The notes beneath the pieces were generated by a model. It was not told the origin of the DNA and searched no databases. It saw nothing but the letters and a program-made list of their open reading frames with translations. 64,000 nt of DNA, taken from NCBI GenBank assembly GCA_027625915.1, contig JANTQA010000023.1, positions 4,278,001 to 4,342,000 on the forward strand, given 5' to 3'. Within the stretch, counting starts at the first letter, position 1, and every line of letters starts with the position of its first letter. Source of the DNA: Anaeramoeba flamelloides (Eukaryota; Metamonada; Anaeramoebidae). Shown here in pieces: positions 10,931 through 21,606 of the stretch. The position numbers and the translations under genes are program-made.

Positions 10931-12757
10931 AATGAATTTCCAAACGAAGAATTTCGATTATAATACCCCAACTGGGACTTTAAATAGCGACTAAAACTGT
11001 CTACCAAAAAGTTGATCTGACTTGGAAACCTGTTCAACAGTTTTCACACTCCGAAAACTCCTAAAATATTTGCTGATTTTAATGTGATAGTTTGTCGTTT
11101 CCTTTCTGAAAATATCGATCTCTACCCTTTTATTTTTCCAGTTGTTTCTAGATCTTTCAATTTCAATTCAGGTTCAATGAACATTCCCGATTTTAAACTG
11201 TGAGTACTTTTAATCCTGTTTCATAAATCCCAAATGTTTTGAACCAGAATTAACAATTATTTTTACGACAATATGCCTCATTCAAAACCAGCATCTCCTC
11301 GCCGAAATGGTCAATCCGTTTCGAAACCAAGAACTCCAAAATTAGGAGACTTTCTTGCCAACTACATGCTACTTTCGGAATGAATTCCCATTCAAATGTC
11401 TGGATCTACTCTTGATACATCGTATCAATTTTACCTAGCAGGAAAAGTGGCAAAATACTAATCCTGACTACACTACGAATCCTCTTGTTCTTCTCTCAAA
11501 AAGATTAAGATCATTTCTACTGTTCATTGTATTATCAAAAAGATCAAAATTTTCATTCATCTTTCCAAAAAAAACACATCCCAAGAATTTCAAATAAACC
11601 ACCAAAAGTCCCCCAATTCTAAAAAGATAAAACTCATAATTTAAGCTTCTTTTTAGAATTTTCAAAAATTTGATATGTTCCTTCATTTATAATCTTTTTT
11701 TTAGAAAGCTGAATGAAAATTTTGTTCATTAATTTTGCAACAGATTGTATTTTTAGACTTTGAACAAAAAAATGATCCTCAAAGCAGCTGAATTTAAAAT
11801 AGAATAATCCTTTTGAAAAATTTGAACTTTTCATTGATTCAAAACATGAAATTATTCAACTCAATTACACCAAAATGGTTTGGACAATTGGTAAATGAAA
11901 TTTTTAATTATTGGGGTGATTTAATCACTTTTGGTGAACCCTTTAACCTTATCATTTTTTGGTTAGTGATCTTGAAAAAAAAAAAGAGAAAATAACCTTT
12001 CTGAAATACCCAACAATTAAAAAGAAACAGTAATATCTTGAGTTCAAATGAAACGACTTTAAATCTTTGCCTATTTCCAGTGCATGGGTTACTTCATAAC
12101 AGGCATTACATCTACCATATCCTCAAATTGTCTCAATTTGTTTCAAATTAGAAAGCATTCAAAATTACTAATCCAGTTTCAATAAATTGGAATTTTATAT
12201 TTTTTTAACAAAAGTTTTTGATCGTGAGCCTGTTATTTAAAATGTGGACAAGAAATATCTAATTTTGAATTTTTTAAAGGCTCTAATGTTGGTTTTCTTC
12301 GACTTTTGAATTGCTTATCTCAAACTCCAAAAAACGAAAAATTGAAGTTTCCATCTTTCCAAAAACTTGTTCAACATTAACGAACTTCTTGTTTAGATTA
12401 TAAACAATGAGATTATAAATATTGATTTTGAAATGTAAAAAGAACCTGCTTTTGGGATTCCAATTTTTAATTTCCAAAAACAAAATCAATTTCACTCAAA
12501 ATACTTGAGAAAATCCATTTTAATCGGTTTTTTTCAGTATTGGAACCTAAAAAGAAACCTTCTAAAAAAATTCTTTTGGATTATTTTGAAAATTTCAATT
12601 GGTTGCCAGATTATTTGTTCTCAATTTTCAATAACAAAAGAGAGAAGATCAACAAACAGGGACATTGTAATAGAATTTTATCTTGTTTGGTTACAATTCA
12701 ATTTGAAAATGTTTCTATTTTTTCCAAAGACTGGAGGTATAATTTAAGAGAGGCATA
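10931..12757 (+). pseudogene. Fragmented unidentified coding region
   Basis: Several protein-like pieces follow each other on the + strand but in changing frames. About 10931-10990 reads MNFQTKNFDYNTPTGTLN; 10990-11067 reads TKTVYQKVDLTWKPVQQF; then HTPKTPKIFADF and, after a possible 48-nt intron (GTGAGT...CCAG, ~11201-11248), a piece with MPHSKPASPRRNGQ and LGDFLANYMLL. Next come MSGSTLDTSYQFYLAGKVA near 11398, NSITPKWFGQLVNEIFNYW near 11860, MGYFITGITSTISS near 12084, NVGFLRLLNCLSQTP near 12288, and a terminal exon 12538-12757 (acceptor TTTTTTCAG; KKPSKKILLDYFENFNWLP) ending in TAG. Some frame changes lack splice sites, which favours decay; others could be introns. I do not recognise the family. 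Confidence 0.45.
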
Positions 12758-13088
12758 GAAAATAGATCTTGTAATGTTCTAAAATTTTTCATATAATACA
12801 ATCGAAAATTGAAAATGAAAGTTCATATTTTATCGTTTTAGTTAATTTATAAATTTTATTCTTTTCAATTTTTGAAATTTTGAATAAAAATTAAATTTTT
12901 TTTTTTTTTTTTTTTTTTTTTCTTCTAAAAATACCTTAAAATTTTAAGATATTATTCAACAATAAACATCAAATAACCAGCAATCGGCATTTTGGGATCA
13001 TAAATTAAAAATAAATTTTTTCAAAAAATCTGCATTTAACACTTAAAATTTTTCAAGATCAAACGAAAAAGATTTTCAAATTATTCAA

Positions 13089-14756
13089 ATGTTTTTTGAC
13101 TTCTCCACATCTGAAGACCTTGGCAAAATCGGGAACGAGAGCATTCTAGAATATGAAAACACTCAATATGAAAATGATCTCGTATCAAGTCTCACCCCAA
13201 GCCATTTACTAATGTCACCCCTTACATTCAAACAGGCAAAGAAGGCTGCACCACAAACGAATAAATCTCAAACACACGTGCCAATTCTGGGCACCGAATG
13301 GCAACCAAGCTTTACAAATCACCAATTCTTTCCATTAGAAAAAGATAATTCAGAGAACAACTTGGGGAACACCAATCTCTATCTTGGGCTTGACAATGTC
13401 GATTTTACGAGTGACAGATCCAATCTCATTTGTGACTTGGTTTGGGAAGATAGCCACGATCAGAAAAAATCATTACTCAACAAAAAGAAAGGCCAATCTG
13501 ATTGGTTAGCTGATCACGCAATGGAAACAAGTGGATTTATGATCGAACGAAATCCCTTTGAGCAATCAAGTTGGTTGTCAGGAAACCACAGTTTTTCTGT
13601 CCAAATGGAGGAAATGGAAAAAAATCTCGACAATAACCAATCCCAAAATGAGGAAATTAGAATTCACAATTCTCAAATATTATCCGAATTGCGATCAAAA
13701 TTTAATGAGCCAAAATCCAAATCCCAGAACACAGAATCCAAGACTACAGAATCTAATAACACTCAAAACAACTCTTCCATGCTATTAAATGATTTTAACG
13801 ACTTTGAACTGAGTATGAATCAAAGCAATGATAACTTTCAACAGCCTGAAACAAATACTCAAAAATCTGAAATTAGAGAACAATCTGATCTCAAAGGACA
13901 ATCTAACCTCAAAGGACAGTCCAACCCCAAAGTACAATCTGAAAAACAACAACCAAAATATTTAATTAAACAAAAACGAAAAATTCAGTATCAAAAAACA
14001 AAACCAGCCAAAGAATCGGAACCAAAATTGAAATCCAAGAAAAAAAACATCAAAAGTCGAAAGTCAAAATCATCAAGAAAAACGAAAAACTTGCAATATA
14101 TTAAACACAAAATAAGACAACAAAACACAGTCAAAAAGAGATCTAATTCGACAAAGAAAGAAAAAAGCAAGATCCAAATCAAAAAAAGACACTCAAACAA
14201 AAAATTAATTCTGCAAGACCAAGATCTAGACGACTGGGAGGATTGGGAGGATTGGGAAAAAAGTTACAAGAAAAAAAGATCAAAATCAAAAAATAGAAAA
14301 CGAAGAAAATCTTCAAATTCTCATAATAAATACACCAACCCCAAAAAATTGAAATACCTAAAAACCAAATCAAAATCAAAATCAAAGTCAAAGACAAACT
14401 CAATGAGGAAGTGTAAAAAAAGTTCCAAAATCCATGCAAATGAAGTGGATTGGCAAAGAAAAACATGGCAATTTGTTTTTGGACCTAAAAAGCGTCTGAC
14501 AATCTTAAAAAAACAACGGAAAAGTAGAAGCGAACGGCTGAGGACAAGCGAGGAGGCAAAGTCAATCTTTGAAAATTGGTTTCTTGAACATATCAATGAC
14601 ACTCAAGGACCCTATCCAGACAAAGAAACAAGAAAATGGATGACGGAAAGGACTGGAATACCCCAGCTACAAATCCAAAGATGGTATGGCCAAAGAAGAA
14701 GGCTTCAAAGAATTCGCTGTGGAAATAAACAAGCAACCAAACCAAATTGGATTTAA
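13089..14756 (+). CDS. TALE-type homeobox protein
   Basis: Single-exon frame of 555 codons from the first ATG to TAA, likely a DNA-binding nuclear regulator. The N-terminal half is acidic to neutral and disordered. The middle (about residues 285-450) is very Lys/Ser/Gln-rich with a short repeat (QSDLKG, QSNLKG, QSNPKV) and a WEDWEDWEK cluster. A homeodomain occupies about residues 485-545 at the C-terminus. Helix 1 contains SIFENWFLEHI, followed by the extended loop with GPYP (507-510), which corresponds to the xPYP of three-residue-loop-extension homeodomains. The recognition helix is QLQIQRWYGQRRR. In place of the usual WFxN it has W532-Y-G-Q535, so the nearly invariant Asn51 is Gln. The domain call is confident at the family level; the specific subfamily is not assignable. 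Confidence 0.75.
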   Translation: MFFDFSTSEDLGKIGNESILEYENTQYENDLVSSLTPSHLLMSPLTFKQAKKAAPQTNKSQTHVPILGTEWQPSFTNHQFFPLEKDNSENNLGNTNLYLGLDNVDFTSDRSNLICDLVWEDSHDQKKSLLNKKKGQSDWLADHAMETSGFMIERNPFEQSSWLSGNHSFSVQMEEMEKNLDNNQSQNEEIRIHNSQILSELRSKFNEPKSKSQNTESKTTESNNTQNNSSMLLNDFNDFELSMNQSNDNFQQPETNTQKSEIREQSDLKGQSNLKGQSNPKVQSEKQQPKYLIKQKRKIQYQKTKPAKESEPKLKSKKKNIKSRKSKSSRKTKNLQYIKHKIRQQNTVKKRSNSTKKEKSKIQIKKRHSNKKLILQDQDLDDWEDWEDWEKSYKKKRSKSKNRKRRKSSNSHNKYTNPKKLKYLKTKSKSKSKSKTNSMRKCKKSSKIHANEVDWQRKTWQFVFGPKKRLTILKKQRKSRSERLRTSEEAKSIFENWFLEHINDTQGPYPDKETRKWMTERTGIPQLQIQRWYGQRRRLQRIRCGNKQATKPNWI

Positions 14757-15020
14757 TTTAATTTTCAATTTTGAATCTCTATTCCATTTATTTTTAATTT
14801 ATTTTTGGTGGTTTTCAATTCGAAAACATTTTGTAATCTTTTTGCTTTGAATTTTATTTTTGAATTTATTTTTCGCAAAAAAATACCACCTTCCTCATAA
14901 TTTATTATTTATTAATCATTTCTTCTTTTAAAATTGTTTAAAAGATTAATTGATGATTAATTGTTTTTAAATTGGTTGCTTTATACAAGAAACAGTAAAG
15001 CGTTAATTTAAAATTCAGTG

Positions 15021-15023
<3 letters not shown>

Positions 15024-15054
<31 letters not shown>
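15024..15054. repeat. (AT)n microsatellite
   Basis: About 31 bp of uninterrupted alternating A and T, 270 bp downstream of the homeobox gene stop codon. Confidence 0.95.
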
Positions 15055-15057
<3 letters not shown>

Positions 15058-16217
15058 GGCTATATAACAAATGCTATGAAGCTGTGATATTTAACTAACG
15101 CATTAAACTGTGAAAAATATTATAAAATGTAATTAAACTCTTATTGCCAAAGTATTTCCATGTTATTATTGCTTTTCCAAATTATAATTATTTAATTCAT
15201 TTTCTGGTTATAAAAAAAAATTGTTATTTTTTAAAATTTCAATTATGATTTAGATTAAATAATTATAAACAAATTTGAATTTATTTAATTACATTTTTCT
15301 TAGAAATTAATTAATTTATTCTTCTCAAAAATAAAAATATTTGCAATCATATTTTATAGTTTTACATTTGCTATTTTCTTTTCAACAAAATTAAACTTTG
15401 TTTCCAATATTTTAATTATTGAAACTTCTTTTAAAATGTTTGTATATTATTATTGATGGAAGAAGTGTAAATTACACCCTGAATGTCCTTTAACTTGGAT
15501 TTCCTCAAAGGTAATTTAAGAATAAAATCATATATTTCACAATTGTTCAAGAGAAAAGAAATACCCAAATTTTTTTTTATGTTTAAAAAGAAAAAGCAAA
15601 AAATTGAATTGAAAAAAGGAAAAGGAAAAAAGAAAAAGAAAAAAATTGAAAAGAAGAAAAAAGGGAAATTGTAAAAAAATGAAATTTAAAAAGGGTTGTA
15701 AGTGGTAAAAAAATCCAAAAAAAAATAAAAATAAACTAATGCTATCTTTAATTGAGAACATCCCAAAATCACAACCACGATACTTTTGGTTAATTTAATT
15801 TGATAATTGAACATGAATGTTCACTTGGGGATCGTTCTTTAATTGTTGTAATTTCAATTTTTTTTTTTTTGATCTAATTTGCTCATGTTTATCATTTGTT
15901 TTTTAGTTCTTATTTTCAAGTAACTAATCTTTTCTGTTTTCAGTATAAATTAGTATTCGTAAGTAACCACTTGGCCTTTTTCATTTGTATCTCTTCTTCC
16001 CAATATAAAGAAGATTAAGCTAGGGTAACAATTCATTAAAATAAAATTGTTGTATATTTTACAAACTATCTTTTCATTTTATTTTCTATTTAATAATATT
16101 GACATTTAAACCTAAAGTGGAAATTTCCTCTAAATTTATTTTTGAGTGAAAGGATGAATTCAATAACAATTTATCAAAATAAAAAAAAGATAAGAAATAT
16201 TATAAAAAGAAACATGT

Positions 16218-16500
16218 TTGCAGTCAAAGGATCTCAGATGCAATTTTTGGATTATATTTGTTTAATGATATTTCAAGATATCAGAAGAAAAAACCGATTT
16301 TTGAAATTTCAAATTTGAAATCATTTTTTCAGAATTTTTGATTCTAATTTTCTCATTTTGATTTGATTTTGATTATATTTTTTTCCAAGTACTTGGTTGA
16401 AAAAAAATTTTTATACCAAGATCAAGAGAAAAATGATAAAAACTGTTTATCCAAGATTATTGAATTGGTTAAAATGGTATTAGTATAATCATGTGGATTT
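16218..16500 (+). repeat. Old partial copy of ~680-bp dispersed repeat
   Basis: Shares blocks in order with the copies at 29595 and 34535: CAGTCAAAGG, then ATCAGAAGAAAA, then TTCAAATTTGAAATCATTTT, then an AAGATCAA block. Divergence is strong, so this is an ancient fragment. Confidence 0.4.
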
Positions 16501-17240
16501 TCCAAAATATTTTATTTGATCTTAAATTGAAGATCAAAATGAAGTTTGTTTTTAAGCTTCTTAATAGGATACGAAGTATTTTAGGGGTTTTCAACTTTTA
16601 AGTAAATAACCCGATTTGACAAGTTTTTCTTCATATAAATATCAACCATTTTCAACAATGTGTATTATTTCATCCATTTCCCATTTATTTGTGATAGAAT
16701 ACTTATCAATAATAAATGATATTTTTAAAATTTTTGTGCACTTTTGTGACTTGTAGCAGATTGGAATTTTTACAAACAATTATTTATGACAATTATAATA
16801 TCTAATAATTTGAAGATAAAAATCTAAAAATTCTTCAAAAAATTGACCAATTAGAACATATGTAATATATAATACCACCACACGATATTTTACTAAATTT
16901 CATTAAAATTAAAAATAAAATATACAAATTTATATTGATTTACTACGATATTTACTTTCTTATACTGTCTTAAATAGAGATTTTCATTTTAGTAAAAATT
17001 AAAAATAGTTCAAAGATAAATTAGTTATGTTATTATTAATTTTTTTGCTGATTTTCGAAAAAACAATAATAATTATTCATTTTTACATTTTCTTTATAGA
17101 ATTTTATATAGGTTTAGTTTTTTAAAAAAATAAATTGCATTGCAAAAATAGTGATTCAAAACTCAATGCATTGGTTTATTAATAATAAGAAATAACGAAA
17201 CTTGATAATTTTATGATTCAAAAAATAAATATTAAAAATA

Positions 17241-17775
17241 TAAACCCCATTCCAAAAATTTGGACACACCCAAAATCAAAAATATACAAAATAAAAACCA
17301 AATTTATTGTATTTTTCCAAACCTAATATAAAAACACATTTAAGTAACCCAGTATTAATGTTTTAATAAGTAATTATTTTAATCCAAATAAAAGAAAAAA
17401 AATACAAAACTCAAAAATAAAAACAGGTGTTAAAAATAATGAAACGAGCAGAAATTAAAATTGTATTGAACAATTTGTTGAAATTTCACCAACAATTGTT
17501 GATCGATCAAATGATAATATACCATCAACTGATTGTATGTGGTTTTTCAATTGAAAAAACTCAACATTAACCTTCTATCAACCGTCGAAAAAAAAATCTT
17601 AGATCTAACCAAACATATTACTTAACTGCAAAAAAGGAAACGAAAACAAAAAAAAAAAGACAAAAAATGAAATAGTTTGTAAAATCAAAGCTCTTTTCAA
17701 ATTGAATTTAAAGTGCATTAATGATGTTCTTTCTACTGTTTAAACTGTTTACAAAAATTTGGAATAAAGTTTATA
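17241..17775 (+). mobile_element. ~535-bp TIR element (copy A)
   Basis: Terminal inverted repeats of about 25 bp (CATTCCAAAAATTTGGACAC on the left; the degraded complement ACAAAAATTTGGAATAAAG on the right) within TATA on each side. It aligns along its full length, in reverse orientation, with 57597-58136. Inner sequence shared by both starts ATGAAACGAGC and is open for only a few dozen codons. The TA target suggests a non-autonomous Tc1/mariner relative. Confidence 0.7.
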
Positions 17776-18858
17776 TAAATATAGTACTGTGAAATTTTCA
17801 TTTTTTGTTGATAAATTATTTATAAATATTGAATCAAGAGAAAAATTAAATTCATTTATTTTGTTCAAAATTAAAAGTTTGATATGAATAATTTCCCAAA
17901 ATTTTATTCAAACAATAGAAAACACTTGAAAAAACAAAACAAAAAAAAAATTGTACAATAATTTCATTTCTTATATTGTGATTAAATTTAATAATTACTT
18001 TATTAATAGATAAACCAATCAACCCCAAATTTAAAAAAAATTAAATAATTACTATTTAATATTATTCAAATATAATAAAATAATCTTCGAAATCAATTAT
18101 TATCATTTTTTTTTTTGAATTTTGTTATTAGTAAAAATTTGAATTTTATATTTTTAAAATTTGAATTATTCAATATAAATTAAACAGAAATTGGATAATA
18201 ATATATGATCTATGATCTCTAATTCAGCAATGTTGTTTATTTTTTTTTCAGATTTTAATTAAGTCAAAAATTAAAAAATAAGAAAAAATTTTAGAAAAAA
18301 AAATTAGAAATCTAACTCAAACTATTGACCAAATCATATAAATTTGAAAAAAAATCTTTGTTGAAAAAATTTCAAATTTTACAATGAAAAAAATATTATT
18401 TTTTTTTTTTTAAATTTTTATTTTTTTTATTTTTAAATTATTTAGAATTATGTGTATATATTACTATTGAATTATAATAAATAGATAAAATAAATTTTCT
18501 TTATAATTACAAAATATCTTTTGTAATGAATAAATTATATTTTCAAGTATTTTATACAATGTTTGTGGGTGCAAAGGGAACCAAAAAAAAATCCAGTAAA
18601 GCAACTATGTTTTAATTCTGAAAACTAAGAACTTTTTGATATGTCAACCAACTTTTAAAAAAACTAAAATGAAAAAAAATGATTTTTTTTAATGATAAAA
18701 CTTTGATGGAAAAATAATTAAATCACAATAAAAAAGAAAAAATTTTTCAATTATTGAAAACTTTTTTTCAAGTTATTTTTTTATTGTTTATAATTATACA
18801 AATTTATTTATAAAATTTTAATTTCAAATATAATTATTTATAAATTATATATCAAATA
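17776..18858. other. AT-rich stretch, nothing seen
   Basis: Only homopolymer-rich A/T sequence. No ORF, repeat or RNA gene that I can support. Confidence 0.5.
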
Positions 18859-19055
18859 CAGTCAGTTCCACTTGTAAGTCACACAATTTCAACGGAATTT
18901 ATAGTACAAAAAAATCTCAATTTTAGACACAAAATATGTATTTTTTTTTTTTTTTTACAATTTATTTTACTAGAATCATATTTTGTGCCTTAATTTGAAA
19001 ATTTTATTGTGCCTTAAATTTCGTTGAAGAGGGGCCTTAAAAATGGAACTGAATT
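18859..19055. mobile_element. Palindromic MITE, decayed copy 7
   Basis: Begins CAGTCAGTTCCACTTGTAAG after TA and keeps the 197-bp length, the central T run and the inner TTTCGTTGAA block, but the right terminus is eroded (CTGAATTTA in place of CTGACTGTA). It is older than the cluster at 6-9.4 kb. Confidence 0.75.
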
Positions 19056-19194
19056 TAATCATTTAATAACAATTCAAATTAAAAATTTTGTTTGGAAGGC
19101 ATTTAGTATATTTGGGGGTCTTATATATATAAATTATATTAATTTACACACTTGAATTAATTTATAAATTAGTGAAATAAACAAATAGGGCGAG

Positions 19195-19345
19195 ATAAAC
19201 TACTTTTTATTTACAAAACAATTTAAATTCAAAAATATGATAAATTCAGTAAAAAAAAAAAAACAAATAGAATAAAAATTCAAAAAAAAAATTAAAAAAT
19301 TATCTCTTCTTATTTAGAAAAAAATACAAAATAAAACCCAATAAA
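19195..19345 (+). mobile_element. LINE 3' fragment
   Basis: Aligns with the sequence just after the reverse transcriptase remnant at 45960-46130: shared TTATTTACAAAACA, then AAAATTCAAAAA, then ATTATCTCTTC-TTATTT followed by an AAA-rich block. It is too short and eroded for a protein call. It marks a second, older insertion of the same LINE lineage. Confidence 0.4.
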
Positions 19346-20345
19346 CAATCAAATAAAATATTCAAAATGGATTAAATGTTTTTAATTGAAATAAAAAAAA
19401 AGTTACAAATATCTAATAATGTATAATTACATTAAAATATTAAAATAGATTTCTATTTTATTAGAATCTGAAAGAATATTGAAAAATCAAAGATTTTGTT
19501 CTGTTCTCCATAACTACAGAAAAAAAAAAATGTTGTATTTTCTATTTATTGTCTTATAATGAATGTTTGTAAATTATTTTTATTTTTTATAAAAATATTG
19601 TTATTAAATTTTTTTATTAAAAAAAAAAAATTAACTTTACTATGTATCAAAAGAAAGAAGCGTGGTAAAGACAAAATATTCACCAATACTAAATAAACAA
19701 TCTAATATTTTATTTATGCCAAGTTGTTATTTTTTTTAGTTTTAAAATCAACTTTCGGTATCATAAAAGATTCTACTATACTTATTTCTTGAAAATGTCT
19801 AGATTTATAACAGAATACCTTAAATTTGTTCTGAAACAGTGGCTTTTCTATAACAAAAACCCCTTTTAATTATTTTCTCATCCTTTTTTCACTATTTTAA
19901 TGTTTCTTAGTTTAAAAGATATATTGTAAATATAGAATTAACACAATTTACTTTTAATTTGAACATATTTATATTTTAGTTCCCTGTAATATAAAATAAA
20001 ATCCCACCTTAAAAAATTTTTGGATTTTTTTATTATTTTGTAATAACTTTTTGATTCCAAAATATTTCATAATACCACAAAGACAAAATAATAGTTTTAA
20101 CATTGTAACCCCCCTTATTCTTCTTATTATTTTTTAAAACTCAATTCTTAGTGGAGCTTTTTAAATTTGGAATAAGTTCAATTAAAAAAAAGTGTCTGAA
20201 ACTTGAAGCCAACTCTTTCACTTTTCTATATACTTAAATTAGTATATGAAAACATTTTTTTGATTTCGTTGTAGATGTGTTGATTTCTATTTTTTAAAAA
20301 TAAACTTGTAAACAATTTATAAAAATATTTTGAGAACATAATTCT
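19346..20345. other. AT-rich stretch, nothing seen
   Basis: No ORF or repeat could be supported beyond homopolymers. Confidence 0.5.
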
Positions 20346-21101
20346 GAATTGCCCAAGATTAAATTACAAGATAAGAAAATAAGGTGAAAAAAACATTTAA
20401 CAATTCCAAAAATAGACTGACTATTCACTTAAAATTCTATTGTATCATTTAATCTTATATAGCACTAGAAAAAAAATTCACTTGGATGAAAATATTCTAG
20501 AAAAAAAAGCAAAATAAGGAAAAAAAAGTTAGATACGATTAATGATCGATCACCTTACTGACAATTCAAAGTAAGATCAACCAATAAAAGAAAAAAATAA
20601 GTAATTGAAGAAAAAATGAAGGATTCAATACAATAACCGATATTTCTAATACTATCATTAGGTATTTGTTTTTCTTTGATTGATCAATTAGTCAAAAATT
20701 ATTTAAAAAAATTGACTATTTTTGGGATCTCCAAAACTACTTTTATTATACCTCTAATACAAATTTATCTAAAATTTTTTATGTTGGTTTGATTTCATCA
20801 CAACAAATTATTCTTCTAAATTCATTTATTTCAATTTTATGATTGATTTTATTTTAATATTTTTCAATAAGATTACCCATAAAAAATCTTATTGAACTTT
20901 AATTTCCCCATCTTTCTTTTATTTTCATAAGTTTTAATAATTGTTTCTAGACTTATTTTCAAGTCAGAGATTTTTTTTTGGTACTTTATAAGATTAAATG
21001 ATACAAAAGCTTTTTTAGTTGTACGATCAATCTACTTTTTGAACTTTCAAATCTTTTTTTCACCTAATATTCTTATCTTGTAATTTAATTCGGGCAATTT
21101 A
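20346..21101. mobile_element. ~750-bp element with long inverted repeats
   Basis: The left arm (20346-20485) matches the reverse complement of 20960-21101. Shared blocks include AAATTGCCC, AAATTACAAGATAAGAA, AGGTGAAAAAAA and TGTATCATTTAATCTTATA. The arms are 130-140 bp with many differences. The spacer has no coding sequence. It resembles a foldback-type or long-TIR non-autonomous transposon. Target duplication was not resolved. Confidence 0.55.
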
Positions 21102-21606
21102 TAATTATATTTTAAAAAACAATTCAACAAAGTATTTTTAAATGTATTTTGACTCATAAAATACCATAAAACTTGCCCGGTGTAAATAATATAAGTTTTT
21201 TAAATTTTCGAGAAATTTGTAATTAGTAAAATAAAAACTTTATGGTTGGTACTTGCTTAGATCCAAAGAAAAACAATGTACATTTTGATCTCTGTTTATT
21301 TCTTTGTCCTTTTTTGTTTTAAAGTTAATTGGGTGAACTTATAATCCTCAAAGAAACCAATATTTTCAAGTTGATTTAATGTTGATCACCATAAAAATTA
21401 TAACCAATTAAAATATCAAAGACTAATAAACACAAAAATAAAACCTAAAAATTGCCTCAGATTGTTCCAAAAATACTTTCTTATTCAATAGACCCAAACC
21501 TTAATCCAAAATTCCAATCAACTTTCTTCAAAAAAAACAATTAAATTTAAATAGGAACCAAAAACTATTTCCAATATACATTTTTCATTTTTTCTTACAA
21601 TAATAC
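21102..21606. other. Upstream region of nucleoporin-like gene
   Basis: Non-coding A/T sequence. The last 200 bp becomes A/C-rich and pyrimidine-poor just before the start codon, as expected of a 5' leader. No specific promoter element is recognised. Confidence 0.3.

Larger units (their letters stand above)
14757..17240. other. Intergenic, with a Lys-rich shadow ORF and a microsatellite
   Basis: Non-coding A/T sequence follows the homeobox gene. Open frames around 15483-15761 are caused by a purine-rich (AAAAAG/GAAAAA) block and encode only Lys runs, so I do not call a gene. An old copy of the ~680-bp dispersed repeat lies near 16218-16500. Confidence 0.4.

Noticed and set aside
14179-14602. 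Antisense frames over the homeobox gene
   Set aside because: They are the reverse of the Lys/Ser-coding region and vanish as independent genes once the homeodomain frame is accepted.
15483-15674. 63-codon Lys-rich frame with poly-Lys end
   Set aside because: It comes from an A/G-rich low-complexity block; the opposite strand is equally open and Phe-rich. No support for a gene.
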